A DNA stretch of 64,000 nucleotides from Pseudomonas sp. Irchel 3E13. GTDB taxonomy: Bacteria; Pseudomonadota; Gammaproteobacteria; Pseudomonadales; Pseudomonadaceae. This document shows, in pieces, positions 49,969-59,575 of the stretch (the stretch's first letter is position 1; the number at the start of each line of letters is the position of its first letter). Made by a program: the position numbers and the translations under genes. The stretch is from the NCBI RefSeq assembly GCF_900187455.1, contig NZ_FYDX01000004.1, positions 124,001-188,000 on the forward strand, read 5' to 3'. The notes below the pieces were generated by a model. It searched no databases and was not told the DNA's origin. It was given only the letters and a program-made list of their open reading frames with translations.

Positions 49969-51627
49969 TCAGGTATCCAGTCCATAGATGTCGCGGGCGG
50001 CGGCGGGCGAGATCCGCTCTTCGCGCAGGTCCTGGAGCACCTTTTCCCGTGCGCGCTGCCTCGGGTCGCCGACACCGCCGCCACCGGAGGTGATCGCGGC
50101 CGCGGTCTGGCCCGGCTGCAAGGTGCCGGTGCGGTTGCGCAGCGCGGCGACGCCAGCGCCCAGTTCGATCCGCGAGGTGCTGCCCGGCAAGCCACCGACA
50201 AGGCCCCACGGTGGCACGCGGTTGTGTGGCCCGCCGAGGTTGACGGTGGCGACATGATCGACCGGCGAAACGACCCGGCGGATGGCCATGCCACCGCGAA
50301 ATTCGCCGGCGCCGCCGGAGTCCTGGACAAGTTCGTAAGCGTGGATCATCAGCGGGTGCTCGCTCTCCAGCGCCTCGACCGGGATGTTCGCCGAGTTGGT
50401 GCCATGCACGTGCACGCCGTCGATACCGTCTTGGGCAAAGCGTGCGCCGAGGCCACCGCCCATGCTCTCGTTGTAGACATTGAACTGGCCAGTGCGCGGG
50501 TGAACGCCGCTCATGGTCAGCACCGTGACCCCGGTGGACCCGGCCAGCACCCGCTCGGGGATGGCCTGGGCCAGGGCCGCGAAGAGCATGTCGGTCAGGC
50601 GCTGGGCAATATCGTGACGGCTGTACACCGCCGCTGGCGGCGCGGCGTTGACGATCGAGCCATAAGGCGCGCTGATGCGGATCGGTCGATGCAGACCGGC
50701 GTTGGCCGGCGTGTCGCTGTCGATCAGGGTCTTGACCACGTAATACACCACCGCTCGCAGCACCGTGGCGACCATGTTCAGCCCCGAGCGGGTCTGCGGC
50801 GGGCAGCCGTCGAAATCGAAGAGGATCTCCTCCCCCGTCACTTCGATGGCCACTTTGAGGGTGAGGATGTCCGGCCACAGGCTGGTATCGAAGTCGTGCT
50901 CGAACACATAGCGGCCGTCCGGGATCGCGGCAATCCCGGCGCGGGTCTTGCGCTCGCTGTAGTCGAGCAGCAGCGTGCTGGCCTCGGCCACGGTGGCGGC
51001 GCCGTAGCGCTCGCAGAGTGCCTGGACCCGCTCCACGCCGAGTTTGTTCGAGGCCATCTGCGCGCTGAGGTCGTTGATACGCTCGTGCGGCACCTGGCAG
51101 TTGAGCAGAATCAGGTCGAGGACATCCTGCTGCACCTGGCGCTCGCGGTAGAGCTTGATCGGCGGGATGCGCAGGCCTTCCTGATAAATATGGGCATGCC
51201 CACGGTCGACGAAATCGGAGTGGTGCGCCAGGTTGGCGACCCAGGCGAACAGCCGGCCTTCGACGAACACCGGCTCCAGCAGGACGATGTCATTGAGGTG
51301 AGTGCCGCCGCCGGTGTGGGCATCGTTGCCGATGAACACATCACCGGCGCGCACCGCACTGAGGTCGGCGCGCTTGAGGGTTTCAGCGACGATGCCCAGC
51401 AGCGAGCCGAGGTGCAGCGGGATCTGTTCGGCCTGGGCGATGATCAGGCCCTCGGTGTCGAAAATCGCCGCGGAGCAGTCGCGCCGCTCCTTGATGTTGG
51501 CCGAGTAGGCGGCGCGGATGATCGCCTCGCCCATCTGCTCGACGATGGTTGACAAGGCGCAGCCAATCACCTCGACGGTGATCGGATCGACCTTGCGGGC
51601 GACGGGGGTAACGGGCGGTGCGCTCAT
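49969..51627 (-). CDS. Hydantoinase/oxoprolinase B-type subunit
   Basis: This 552-residue protein is HyuB-like: VEVIGCALSTIVEQMGEAIIRAAYSANIKERRDCS, then GDVFIGNDAHTGGGTHLND and GGAGEFRGGMAIRR. With the A subunit it forms an ATP-dependent ring- or amide-opening enzyme. Substrates in the family include hydantoins, 5-oxoproline, N-methylhydantoin and acetone (carboxylase members). Sequence alone does not decide. The start overlaps the A-subunit stop by 4 bases. Confidence 0.93.
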   Translation of the reverse strand: MSAPPVTPVARKVDPITVEVIGCALSTIVEQMGEAIIRAAYSANIKERRDCSAAIFDTEGLIIAQAEQIPLHLGSLLGIVAETLKRADLSAVRAGDVFIGNDAHTGGGTHLNDIVLLEPVFVEGRLFAWVANLAHHSDFVDRGHAHIYQEGLRIPPIKLYRERQVQQDVLDLILLNCQVPHERINDLSAQMASNKLGVERVQALCERYGAATVAEASTLLLDYSERKTRAGIAAIPDGRYVFEHDFDTSLWPDILTLKVAIEVTGEEILFDFDGCPPQTRSGLNMVATVLRAVVYYVVKTLIDSDTPANAGLHRPIRISAPYGSIVNAAPPAAVYSRHDIAQRLTDMLFAALAQAIPERVLAGSTGVTVLTMSGVHPRTGQFNVYNESMGGGLGARFAQDGIDGVHVHGTNSANIPVEALESEHPLMIHAYELVQDSGGAGEFRGGMAIRRVVSPVDHVATVNLGGPHNRVPPWGLVGGLPGSTSRIELGAGVAALRNRTGTLQPGQTAAAITSGGGGVGDPRQRAREKVLQDLREERISPAAARDIYGLDT

Positions 51628-53711
51628 TCGCCTTGCTCCTCGATCAGGATGTTCAGATAGCGGTCCACCGTGGCCCGCTGGCCCTCCAGCACCAGGGTCG
51701 TGCTGTCCATCTGTTCGATGATCGCCGGCCCGTTGAGCGAGTGCCCGGCACCCAGCCGCTCGCGGTCATAAATCGGTGTGGCAACGAAGCCGCGAACCTG
51801 CGGATACCAGACCTCGCGCTGGCCCACCCGGGCCTCGGCGACGTCGCCCGAAGCCAATGGCTGCTCGACCAGCACCGCCTTGTCGACCTTGCCGGTCGCT
51901 TCGACGCGCATGGCGATCACATGGATCGGCTCGTTGGCGGCGTCGAAGCCGTAGATCTGCCGGTGCTCCAGTTCGAAGGCCTGGCGCACCCGCGCCAGCC
52001 AGTCCGCGGCAATCGGCCCCGGCGGGCTTTCGATCAACAGTTCATGGGCCTGACCGGCATAGCGCGCATCGACAAAGCGCTTGACCTGACGCGCCTCGAC
52101 GGCGATCGCCTCCTGCTCGAACCAGTCGCAGGCCTGTTGCTCCAGGCCGTCGAAGCCCTGTTCCAACGCGGCGCCCCCGGCCTCGTCCAGGCGCAGCAGG
52201 CAGCCCTTGGCGAAATGGGTGCGGGCGTCGCTGAGCAACAGGCCCATGGCGCAGAGAATGCCCGGGTTGCGCGGCACCAGAACCCGGCGGATCTCCAGCT
52301 CGCGGGCCAGGCGCGCGGCGTGGAGCGGTCCGGCGCCGCCGAATGCCATCAGCACAAAGTCACGCGGGTCGTGGCCGCGCTCGATGGAAATCACCCGGAT
52401 TGCCTTGGCCATGTTGGCCGTGACCACCGACAGAATGCCCTGGGCCGTTTCGAACAGGTCCATGCCCAGCGACTGCGCGAGGCGGTCGATGGCCTCGACG
52501 GCCTGGCCCCGGTTGATCGGCATGCGTCCGCCCAGCAGGTGCGTCGGGTTGAGCACCTGCAACACCACATTGGCGTCGGTGACGGTCGGCTCCAGGTTGC
52601 CCTGGCCGTAGCAGACCGGCCCCGGCCAGGCACCGGCGCTAGCCGGGCCGACCTTGAGCAGGCCACCGGCATCGACCCGGGCGATGGAGCCGCCACCGGC
52701 GCCAACGGCGTGAATATCCAGTTGCGGCACTTTCAGCGGGTGACCGTGGACGCTGGCGCGGGTCGACAGCGACGCGGCGCCGTTGCGGGTCAGGGACACG
52801 TCGCTGGAGGTGCCGCCCATGTCGAAGGTGATGATGTCGCCGATCCCCGCAGCCCGCGCCACTTCGACCGCGCCCACGACTCCGGCTGCCGGCCCGGACA
52901 GCACCGTCTTGACCGGGTACTGCGCGGCATGGCTGGCGGAGATGATGCCGCCGTTGCTCTGGGTCAGGCGCGGCGCCGCGGCAACGCCCAACGCGGCCAG
53001 CCGCGGTTGCAGGCGGCCCAGGTAATCGCGCATCACAGGGCCGAGGGCGGCGTTCACCAGGGTGGTGGAAAAGCGTTCGAACTCGCGGTACTCGGCCGCG
53101 ACCTGATGCGAGGTGCTGACGAACACGTTCGGCAGGCGCTCTTCGAGGATCTTCGCGACCGTCGCTTCATGCTCCGGCGCCAGATGGGAAAACAGGAAGC
53201 CCACCGCCACCGCTTCCACACCCGCCGCCTCAAGTTGCGCGACGCGCTCCAGCACCTGACGCGGGTTCAGCGCCTTGGCCACCGAGCCGTCGAAACGCAC
53301 CCGCTCGTCCAGCTCCAGGCGCAGGTCGCGGGAGGCCAGCGGGGTCACCTTGCGCACTTGCAGGTCGTACAGCGTCGGCCGGGTCTGGCGGCCAATTTCC
53401 ACCACATCGCGAAAGCCCGCAGTGGTCAGCAAAGCGGTGCGCGCAGTGCGGCCTTCAATCAGGGCGTTGGTCGCGACCGTGGTGCCGTGGCCGACGTAGG
53501 CCACGTCGCCGGCGGGCTGGCCGCTCACCTGCAACACCTCGCGAATGCCGGCGACGATGGCCTCCGACGGGTCGGCGTTACTGCTGCTGATTTTCCAGAC
53601 TTGCAGGGTGCCGCTGGCCGGATCGTAGAGGCAGATGTCGGTGAAGGTGCCGCCGGTGTCCACGCCTATTCGCAGGCCCCGGGCGGGTAGCGCGTTGCGC
53701 TTTTCAGTCAT
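51624..53711 (-). CDS. Hydantoinase/oxoprolinase A-type subunit
   Basis: This 695-residue HyuA-like subunit has the ATP-binding segment GVDTGGTFTDICLYD (16-30), GHGTTVATNALIEG and a second phosphate loop DMGGTSSDVSL. The family splits amide or cyclic imide bonds with ATP. CGGGAGAGGCGGGA precedes the ATG at 53709-53711. A 22-bp motif shared with the monooxygenase promoter lies 47-68 bases upstream, and the 121-base gap to the ABC binding-protein gene suggests a separate transcription unit. Confidence 0.93.
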   Translation of the reverse strand: MTEKRNALPARGLRIGVDTGGTFTDICLYDPASGTLQVWKISSSNADPSEAIVAGIREVLQVSGQPAGDVAYVGHGTTVATNALIEGRTARTALLTTAGFRDVVEIGRQTRPTLYDLQVRKVTPLASRDLRLELDERVRFDGSVAKALNPRQVLERVAQLEAAGVEAVAVGFLFSHLAPEHEATVAKILEERLPNVFVSTSHQVAAEYREFERFSTTLVNAALGPVMRDYLGRLQPRLAALGVAAAPRLTQSNGGIISASHAAQYPVKTVLSGPAAGVVGAVEVARAAGIGDIITFDMGGTSSDVSLTRNGAASLSTRASVHGHPLKVPQLDIHAVGAGGGSIARVDAGGLLKVGPASAGAWPGPVCYGQGNLEPTVTDANVVLQVLNPTHLLGGRMPINRGQAVEAIDRLAQSLGMDLFETAQGILSVVTANMAKAIRVISIERGHDPRDFVLMAFGGAGPLHAARLARELEIRRVLVPRNPGILCAMGLLLSDARTHFAKGCLLRLDEAGGAALEQGFDGLEQQACDWFEQEAIAVEARQVKRFVDARYAGQAHELLIESPPGPIAADWLARVRQAFELEHRQIYGFDAANEPIHVIAMRVEATGKVDKAVLVEQPLASGDVAEARVGQREVWYPQVRGFVATPIYDRERLGAGHSLNGPAIIEQMDSTTLVLEGQRATVDRYLNILIEEQGE

Positions 53712-53757
53712 TCCCGCCTCTCCCGTTAAAATTCTCTTTTGACATGATTGAACGCCA

Positions 53758-53779
53758 TGAATGCTTAATCCGAATACTA
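53758..53779 (-). promoter_or_regulatory. Shared 22-bp motif, copy 1 (upstream of hydantoinase genes)
   Basis: The plus strand begins TGAATGCTTAATCC and ends CCGAATACTA. It is identical at 20 of 22 positions to the copy at 61643-61664. Both lie upstream of same-strand genes in the same cluster, so they probably form a common operator or promoter. The protein that reads it is unknown; the cluster's LysR is the candidate. Confidence 0.65.
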
Positions 53780-53832
53780 AAGAGCAAAGTGAAGGTTCAC
53801 CAATGGTTTAATCGCATATCGTTATATCGGGT

Positions 53833-55338
53833 TCAGGAGCCGGAATCGGCGGATTTGGCAGCCTCTGCGGGCTGCATGTCGTAGGCGCGGACCCAGTCAT
53901 CTGAGCGGGCCTGCCACTGGATGCGCGGCGAGGCGCCATAGGTGAACGGCTGCTCGTAGAGATACAGCACCGGCGCCTGCTCGCACAGGTGGGCGGTGGC
54001 CTCCTGGTAAGTGGCGCGGCGTGTCGCTTCATCGAGAACGCTGCGCCCGGCGGCGAGCAGGCGGTCGAGCCTCGCGTCGCGGTAATAGGCGTAGATGCTG
54101 TCGCTTTGCAGCAGCGACAGCACGCCGTCGGCATCGAGGCTGGGCCAGGCGTAGGCAAGCAAGGCCAGGTCGCCGAGCTTCTGCGCCTTGAGGTAGCGGT
54201 TGATCCAGGTGGAAAAGTCGTACTGCACCAGCTCGATATCCAGGCCGACATCCTGCAATTGCGAGGCGATCACCTGGGTCACCTCGTCGCCTTGCAGGTA
54301 AGTGTTGGCCGGTACTTCCAGACGCAAGCGGGTGCCTGCGGCGACACCCGCTTCGGCGAGCAGGCGCCGGGCCTTCGCCGGATCGTAGGGATAGGCCCGC
54401 AGGTCCGCGTTGTAGCCGAAGTAGACCGGCGTAAGCAGTTGGCAAGCGCTGACTGCCGCCTGGCCATCGAACAGCGCCGAGGTCATGCCTTGCTTGTCAA
54501 TTGCGTAATTGAGCGCCTGTCGCACCCGCACATCGTTCAACGGCGGGCGCAGCGTATTGAGTTTGATGAACACCAAGCGAGTGCCCGGCGCACTGACGCC
54601 GGCCAGCGCCCTGCCGCTGCCCTGGATACGCCGCACCTCGCTCAGCGGGATGGCGTTGATCCAGTCGACCTCGCCGGCCAGCAGCGCCGACACCCGCGCC
54701 GAGGCATCCGGCAGGCTGTGCAGGCGCACCTCGTCGAAGGCCGGGCGCGGCTGCCAGGACTGCTCGTTACGCACCAGCGTCAGCACATCGCCCTGTTGTC
54801 GCGAGGCGATCCGGTACGGACCGCTGGGCATCACCTCGCGGGCGGGATCGTGGCTGGCGGTCCAGCGCGGCGGCAGCATGAACAGCATCGACAGTTGCGC
54901 CGGCAACGTCGGAAACGCGCCGTCGGTGACGATCACCAGGGTGTGCGGCCCTTCGGCATGGGCGCTGGCGATCTGCCGGAACCACGGCGCGATGCGCGAC
55001 TTGGTCGCGGGATCACGCACCCGGTTCAGGTTCCACACCACGGCCTCGGCATCCAGCGGCTCGCCGTTGGCGAAGCGCGCCTGCGGCGCGAGGTCGAATT
55101 CCCAGCGGGTCGGCTCCAGGTTGCGCCAGCGCAAGGCCAGCGACGGCTGCAGGCGCAGGTCCGGCCCGCGCAGGATCAGCGCGTTGTACAGGTGACTGGC
55201 CACGCTCAGGTCGGTGGCGATGGTCGCGGACATGTGCGGGTCGAAGGTATTCACCTCGCCATTCAGGGCGATATCGACATGGCTGTCGGCCTGGGCCGGC
55301 AGCGCCAGGGCAATCAGCAGGGCAAGCAAGGCACGCAT
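53833..55338 (-). CDS. Peptide/nickel-type ABC importer, periplasmic binding protein
   Basis: This 501-residue family-5 binding protein has a signal peptide (MRALLALLIALALPAQA) and the typical domain I start VDIALNGEVNTFDPHMSA, followed by YNALILRGPDLRLQPSLALRW. It captures peptides or other amide-like solutes in the periplasm. The four genes upstream encode its permeases and ATPases, with gaps or overlaps of 3-4 bases. I recall such binding proteins beside CMD-domain proteins in Klebsiella and Agrobacterium loci, but this was not checked. Confidence 0.93.
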   Translation of the reverse strand: MRALLALLIALALPAQADSHVDIALNGEVNTFDPHMSATIATDLSVASHLYNALILRGPDLRLQPSLALRWRNLEPTRWEFDLAPQARFANGEPLDAEAVVWNLNRVRDPATKSRIAPWFRQIASAHAEGPHTLVIVTDGAFPTLPAQLSMLFMLPPRWTASHDPAREVMPSGPYRIASRQQGDVLTLVRNEQSWQPRPAFDEVRLHSLPDASARVSALLAGEVDWINAIPLSEVRRIQGSGRALAGVSAPGTRLVFIKLNTLRPPLNDVRVRQALNYAIDKQGMTSALFDGQAAVSACQLLTPVYFGYNADLRAYPYDPAKARRLLAEAGVAAGTRLRLEVPANTYLQGDEVTQVIASQLQDVGLDIELVQYDFSTWINRYLKAQKLGDLALLAYAWPSLDADGVLSLLQSDSIYAYYRDARLDRLLAAGRSVLDEATRRATYQEATAHLCEQAPVLYLYEQPFTYGASPRIQWQARSDDWVRAYDMQPAEAAKSADSGS

Positions 55339-55341
55339 GGC

Positions 55342-56238
55342 TTATCCGAGAACATAGTGGTCAGGCCCCACCAGACGCAGGCTCGCGTCGTCGCCGATGG
55401 GGTGTTGTTGCGGGTCGAAGTACAACCGCTGGCGGGCCCGCTCGATGCGCGGGTCGGGCACCGGCACGGCGGACAGCAGCGCCTGGGTATAAGGGTGGCG
55501 CGGGTCGCTGAACAGTTGTGCGGTGGGCGCCAGTTCGACGATCCGCCCCTCGCGCATCACCGCCACCCGCTGACTGACATGGCGGACCATGCTCAGGTCA
55601 TGGCTGATGAACAGGTAAGTGACGCCCAGTTCCTGTTGCAGGTCCATCAGCAGGTTGATGATCTGTGCCTGGATCGACACGTCCAGCGCGGTGATCGGCT
55701 CGTCGGCGACGATCAGTTTCGGTTTCAGCGCGATGGCCCGGGCGATGCACAAGCGCTGGCGCTGACCACCGGAAAACTCGCGAGCACGACGGTCGCCCAT
55801 GGCCGGGTCGAGCCCGACCTTGCGCATCAGTCCGGCAACCTGGCGTTGCAGGTCATCAGCGTCAAAGAACGCCTTGTGCACCCGCAGTGGCTCGGCAACG
55901 AAATCGCCGACCGCCATGCGCGGGTCGATAGCGCTGTAGGGATCCTGGAAGATCACTTGCAGGTCCCGTCGCACCGCCCGCAAGCGCGCCGCGTCCAGGC
56001 CGTCGATGCGCTGGCCGGCGAATTCGACGCGGCCGGAGTCGGCCTGGTCCAGGCCACTGAGCAAGCGTCCGAGGGTGCTTTTGCCGGAGCCGGACTCACC
56101 CACCAGCGCCAGGGTTTCTCCCGGCATGATGTGCAGGCTGACATCCCGCACCGCAGGGGTGCTGGTCTGGCGCAGCCATCCGCCCTGGCGGAAGGTCCGC
56201 GACAGGCCTTCGGCCCGGAGCAAGGGTTGCAGGCTCAT
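55342..56238 (-). CDS. ABC importer ATPase (DppF/OppF type)
   Basis: This 298-residue ATPase has Walker A GESGSGKST (about 47-55), the ABC signature FSGGQRQRLCIARA, Walker B LIVADEPITALD and the H-loop ISHDLSMVRH. The C-terminal LFSDPRHPYTQALLSAVPVPDP is the oligopeptide-transport tail. The start overlaps the preceding ATPase stop by 4 bases. Confidence 0.94.
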   Translation of the reverse strand: MSLQPLLRAEGLSRTFRQGGWLRQTSTPAVRDVSLHIMPGETLALVGESGSGKSTLGRLLSGLDQADSGRVEFAGQRIDGLDAARLRAVRRDLQVIFQDPYSAIDPRMAVGDFVAEPLRVHKAFFDADDLQRQVAGLMRKVGLDPAMGDRRAREFSGGQRQRLCIARAIALKPKLIVADEPITALDVSIQAQIINLLMDLQQELGVTYLFISHDLSMVRHVSQRVAVMREGRIVELAPTAQLFSDPRHPYTQALLSAVPVPDPRIERARQRLYFDPQQHPIGDDASLRLVGPDHYVLG

Positions 56239-57233
56239 ATACCGCCCTCCCGGGCAATGATCGATCGCAAGTCATACCAACTGGCTGACAGGTGCCCGGC
56301 CTCACCCTCAACCACCTGACGCAGGGGCGGCTGTTCGATGAAACAGCGCGGCGTGGCGTAGCGATTACGCGCCGCAAACGGGTCGCCCGGCCGCGCCGTG
56401 CGCAGGTCCGGCGGCTGGCCGGGGATGGCCTGCAGACGCTGGCGCTCGGGGCGCGGCAGCGAGCGCAACAGGCCCAGGGTGTAGGCGTTGCGCGGGTCGT
56501 AGAACAACGCATCGACCGGACCGCGTTCGAGGATGCGCCCGGCATACATCACCTGCACCGTGTCGGCGAGCCGGGCGACCACGCCGAGGTCGTGGGAAAT
56601 CCAGATCAGGCTCAGGCCCAGTTGCGCCTTGAGCGCCATGACCAGATCGACGATCTGGGCCTGGACCGTCACGTCCAGTGCCGTGGTGGCCTCGTCGGCG
56701 ATCAGCAGTTTCGGCCCGAGGGAAATCCCCATGGCAATCAGCACCCGCTGGCGCAGGCCGCCGGACAGTTGATGGGGGAACTGGCGCAGGCGCTTGTCCG
56801 CCTCGCCGATACCCACTTGGTCGAGCAACTCGCGGCAACGCTGGCGGGCCTCGCGCTCGCTCAGGCCGAGGTGATACTTCAGCGGCGCTTTCAGTTGCTG
56901 GCCGATGGTCAGCAGCGGATTGAGCGCAGTCATTGGGTCCTGGAACACGAAGCCGATATGACGGCCGCGGATCTGCGTCCACTCACGCCGGCTGAGGCCG
57001 CGCAGGTCGCGGCCCTCGAAGCGGATGCTGCCGCCCAGAATGCGCGCGGCGGGATGGTCGAGCAGGCCGGCGATGGCCAAGGCATGGACGCTTTTGCCGC
57101 TGCCGCTTTCACCGACGATACCGAGGGTTTCGCCGGCTTCGACGCGGTAGCTCAGGCGGTCGACCGCCAGCAGCATGCCCTGGGCGGTGTCGAAGCCGAT
57201 GCTGAGGTTGTCGATTTCCAGCAACGCGCTCAT
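56235..57233 (-). CDS. ABC importer ATPase (DppD/OppD type)
   Basis: This 332-residue ATPase starts MSALLEIDNLSIGFDTAQG at ATG 57231-57233; a longer upstream frame is spurious. It has Walker A GESGSGKSV, signature LSGGLRQRVLIAMG, Walker B LLIADEATTALD, and the oligopeptide-transport C-terminal region RNAYTLGLLRSLPR. The usual C-terminal Cys cluster of DppD/OppD is not evident. It overlaps the permease gene by 4 bases. Confidence 0.93.
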   Translation of the reverse strand: MSALLEIDNLSIGFDTAQGMLLAVDRLSYRVEAGETLGIVGESGSGKSVHALAIAGLLDHPAARILGGSIRFEGRDLRGLSRREWTQIRGRHIGFVFQDPMTALNPLLTIGQQLKAPLKYHLGLSEREARQRCRELLDQVGIGEADKRLRQFPHQLSGGLRQRVLIAMGISLGPKLLIADEATTALDVTVQAQIVDLVMALKAQLGLSLIWISHDLGVVARLADTVQVMYAGRILERGPVDALFYDPRNAYTLGLLRSLPRPERQRLQAIPGQPPDLRTARPGDPFAARNRYATPRCFIEQPPLRQVVEGEAGHLSASWYDLRSIIAREGGI

Positions 57234-58048
57234 CGCCCTCTCCCCGGTTGGTGCTGATCGAAGCGGCGCTTGAGCGCCCGGCTCAGCAGGTTGACGCTGA
57301 GCACTGCCAGCAGGATCGCCAGCCCGGGAAAGGCCACGACCCACCAGGCCTGGGCCATGTAGACCTGCCCTTCAACGAGCATCCGTCCCCAGCTTGCCAG
57401 CGGCGGCTGCACACCCAGGCCAAGAAAACTCAGCGAAGCCTCGACGATGATGACCCGCGCCACTTCCAGGGTGGCGATCACCAGGCACGCCCCGGCGATA
57501 TTGGGCAGGATGTGGCGCAACAGGATGCGCCCGTCTCCCGCGCCGATGGCGTGGCTGCTGAGGATGAATTCCATGCCGCGCAACTGCATGACCTGGGCGC
57601 GGATCACCCGGGCGAAACCGGTCCAGCCGGTCAGCACCAGCACCCAGACCAGATTGCCCAGCCCCGGCCCTAACACCGCCGCCACCAGCAAAGCCAGAAG
57701 CAAGCCGGGCAGCGCCAGTTGCATGTCCACCAGGCGCATCAGCAGCGTATCTAGCCAACCGCCGACATAGCCGGCGAACATGCCGACGGTGATCCCCAGC
57801 ACGCCACTCAAGCACACCGAGACCAGCGCCACGGCGAAGGTCAGCGCCGCGCCCTGGATGATCCGCCCGAGCAAGTCACGACCCAGTTGATCGGTGCCCA
57901 ACCAGTGCTGCACATCGGGCGCGCGCAGGCGTTGGCCGAGATCGATATGCGCGGGGTCGACCAGCCCCTGCACGCAGAGCACGGCAAGCACCAGCAATAG
58001 CCCCGCCACCCAGACCGGGCGCAGGTTGTTCAAGGCAGCCTTCATCAT
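57230..58048 (-). CDS. ABC importer permease (DppC/OppC type)
   Basis: This 272-residue permease has an N-terminal helix, the conserved HWLGTDQLGRDLLGRIIQGA segment and the EAA-type loop AIGAGDGRILLRHILPNIAG. It has five to six helices. Start ATG 58046-58048 (MMKAALNNLRPV) overlaps the stop of the preceding permease gene by 4 bases. Confidence 0.93.
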   Translation of the reverse strand: MMKAALNNLRPVWVAGLLLVLAVLCVQGLVDPAHIDLGQRLRAPDVQHWLGTDQLGRDLLGRIIQGAALTFAVALVSVCLSGVLGITVGMFAGYVGGWLDTLLMRLVDMQLALPGLLLALLVAAVLGPGLGNLVWVLVLTGWTGFARVIRAQVMQLRGMEFILSSHAIGAGDGRILLRHILPNIAGACLVIATLEVARVIIVEASLSFLGLGVQPPLASWGRMLVEGQVYMAQAWWVVAFPGLAILLAVLSVNLLSRALKRRFDQHQPGRGR

Positions 58049-58959
58049 CGACGCCCCCCATGGGCAATGCGTGGGTCCAGCCACTGGTTGAGCAGATCGA
58101 CCAGCAGATTGATCGCCACGAACAGCACCGCCGCGACCAGCACGGCAGCCTGGATCACCGGAAAGTCCTGGCTGTTGATCGACTGCACCAGCAAGCGCCC
58201 GCTGCCCGGCCAGGAGAAAACCGTCTCCACCACCACCGCACCGCCCAGCAGTTCGCCGGCGACAATGCCGAGGAAGGTGACCACCGGCACCAGCCCGTTG
58301 CGCAGCACATGCCAGCGAAACACATGGCTCCACGGCAGGCCGGCCGCCAGTGCGGTACGCACGTGCTCGCCGTGCAGCGCCTCAAGCAGGCTGGCCTGGA
58401 GGAACCGGGCGACACTGGCGGCGATGAACGCACCCAGGGTCACCGCCGGCAGCACTAGATGGCTGGCCTTGCCGTAGCCGCCGCTGGGCAGCCAGCCGAG
58501 GTTCACCGCAAACAGCATCACCAACAGCATGCCCAGCCAGAAGCCGGGAGTGGCCTGAGCCAGCAGCACCAGCGGTTGCAGAATGAAGCGCGTCAGGCGA
58601 TCGCCCCGAGTCGCCAGCGCAACCGCCGCCAGACCGCCACTCAGCACGCCGAACGCCAACGCCGAACCGCCCAGCAGCAAGGTCGCCGGCAGCCGTTCCA
58701 GCACCTGGGCGAGCGCCGGCTTGCCGCTGATAAACGACTGGCCGAAATCGCCCTCGAACACCTGGCCGAGGTAATGCAGGTATTGCTCCCAGAGCGGCAG
58801 GTCCAGCCCCAACTGGGCCCGCAGCGCATCGATCTGCGCGGCGCTGGCGCCGATGGGCAACAGCAGCGCCGACGGGTCGCCGATGAACCGGGTGATCACG
58901 AACACCAGGGTCACCGCGCCCCAGACGGCAACCAGCGCACTGGCCAGGCGATGCCACAT
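58045..58959 (-). CDS. ABC importer permease (DppB/OppB type)
   Basis: This 304-residue permease begins MWHRLASALVAVWGAVTLVFVITRF. The EAA loop lies around VRTALAAGLPWSHVFRWHVLRNGLVPV. The domain order and length match DppB. GGAGGAACGTGCTG precedes ATG 58957-58959, giving a strong ribosome site. Confidence 0.93.
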   Translation of the reverse strand: MWHRLASALVAVWGAVTLVFVITRFIGDPSALLLPIGASAAQIDALRAQLGLDLPLWEQYLHYLGQVFEGDFGQSFISGKPALAQVLERLPATLLLGGSALAFGVLSGGLAAVALATRGDRLTRFILQPLVLLAQATPGFWLGMLLVMLFAVNLGWLPSGGYGKASHLVLPAVTLGAFIAASVARFLQASLLEALHGEHVRTALAAGLPWSHVFRWHVLRNGLVPVVTFLGIVAGELLGGAVVVETVFSWPGSGRLLVQSINSQDFPVIQAAVLVAAVLFVAINLLVDLLNQWLDPRIAHGGRR

Positions 58960-58984
58960 CAGCACGTTCCTCCGCTGTCCGCGT

Positions 58985-59575
58985 TCATGCCGGTGCCGTG
59001 TCAGGCTGCGGCTCGCCCAGGTTGAGCATGAGCCGGTTGGCCCAGGCGAAGATCGCCACCACATGGACCAGATCGAGAATTTCGGCATCGCTGAGCTGCG
59101 CGCGCAGGTCACGCACCTGTTCCTCATGGTTGCCGGCGGGTTGCAGGGTCAGGGCGATGGCGAAGCGGATGATCGCCAGCTCGCGGTCGGTGTCGCCGGC
59201 ACTCCACGGGTCGGCGAACACCTGGGCGATGACCGCGTTGCGCTTGGCCAGTTGTTCGTAGCGCTGGGCATGCACCGAGGCGCAATAGACACAGCGGTTG
59301 ACCCGCGACACCACCACGCTGGCCAGCTCCCGCTCGGCCCGCGACAGGCCGCCCGGCGCATACATGATGGCGTTGAAGGCCAGTGAGCGGTGGCGCAGGA
59401 TCTCAGGCTGATGGGCCAGGGTCAGGTAGTACTCCGAGACCAGCGCGCGGGGGTGGCTCTCTTTCAGCACGCTCAGTTGCTCGCTGCTGGCGGTGTCCTT
59501 GTCCACCAATGGCAGCCAGCTTTTCCAGACGAGGCTGGCGTTGGTGAAGCCCTGTTCTTCGATCACTTCACTCAT
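58985..59575 (-). CDS. AhpD-like peroxidase-related protein (carboxymuconolactone decarboxylase fold)
   Basis: This 196-residue protein has the redox motif CVYCASVHAQ (C95-x2-C98-x3-H102), preceded by E82 in LSRAERELASVVVSRVN, the catalytic set of AhpD-type alkylhydroperoxidases. It probably reduces organic peroxides or takes part in thiol redox cycling. It resembles the alkylhydroperoxidase-domain family known from Agrobacterium (Avi_7169 type), by memory only. It overlaps the next gene by 4 bases. Confidence 0.87.
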   Translation of the reverse strand: MSEVIEEQGFTNASLVWKSWLPLVDKDTASSEQLSVLKESHPRALVSEYYLTLAHQPEILRHRSLAFNAIMYAPGGLSRAERELASVVVSRVNRCVYCASVHAQRYEQLAKRNAVIAQVFADPWSAGDTDRELAIIRFAIALTLQPAGNHEEQVRDLRAQLSDAEILDLVHVVAIFAWANRLMLNLGEPQPDTAPA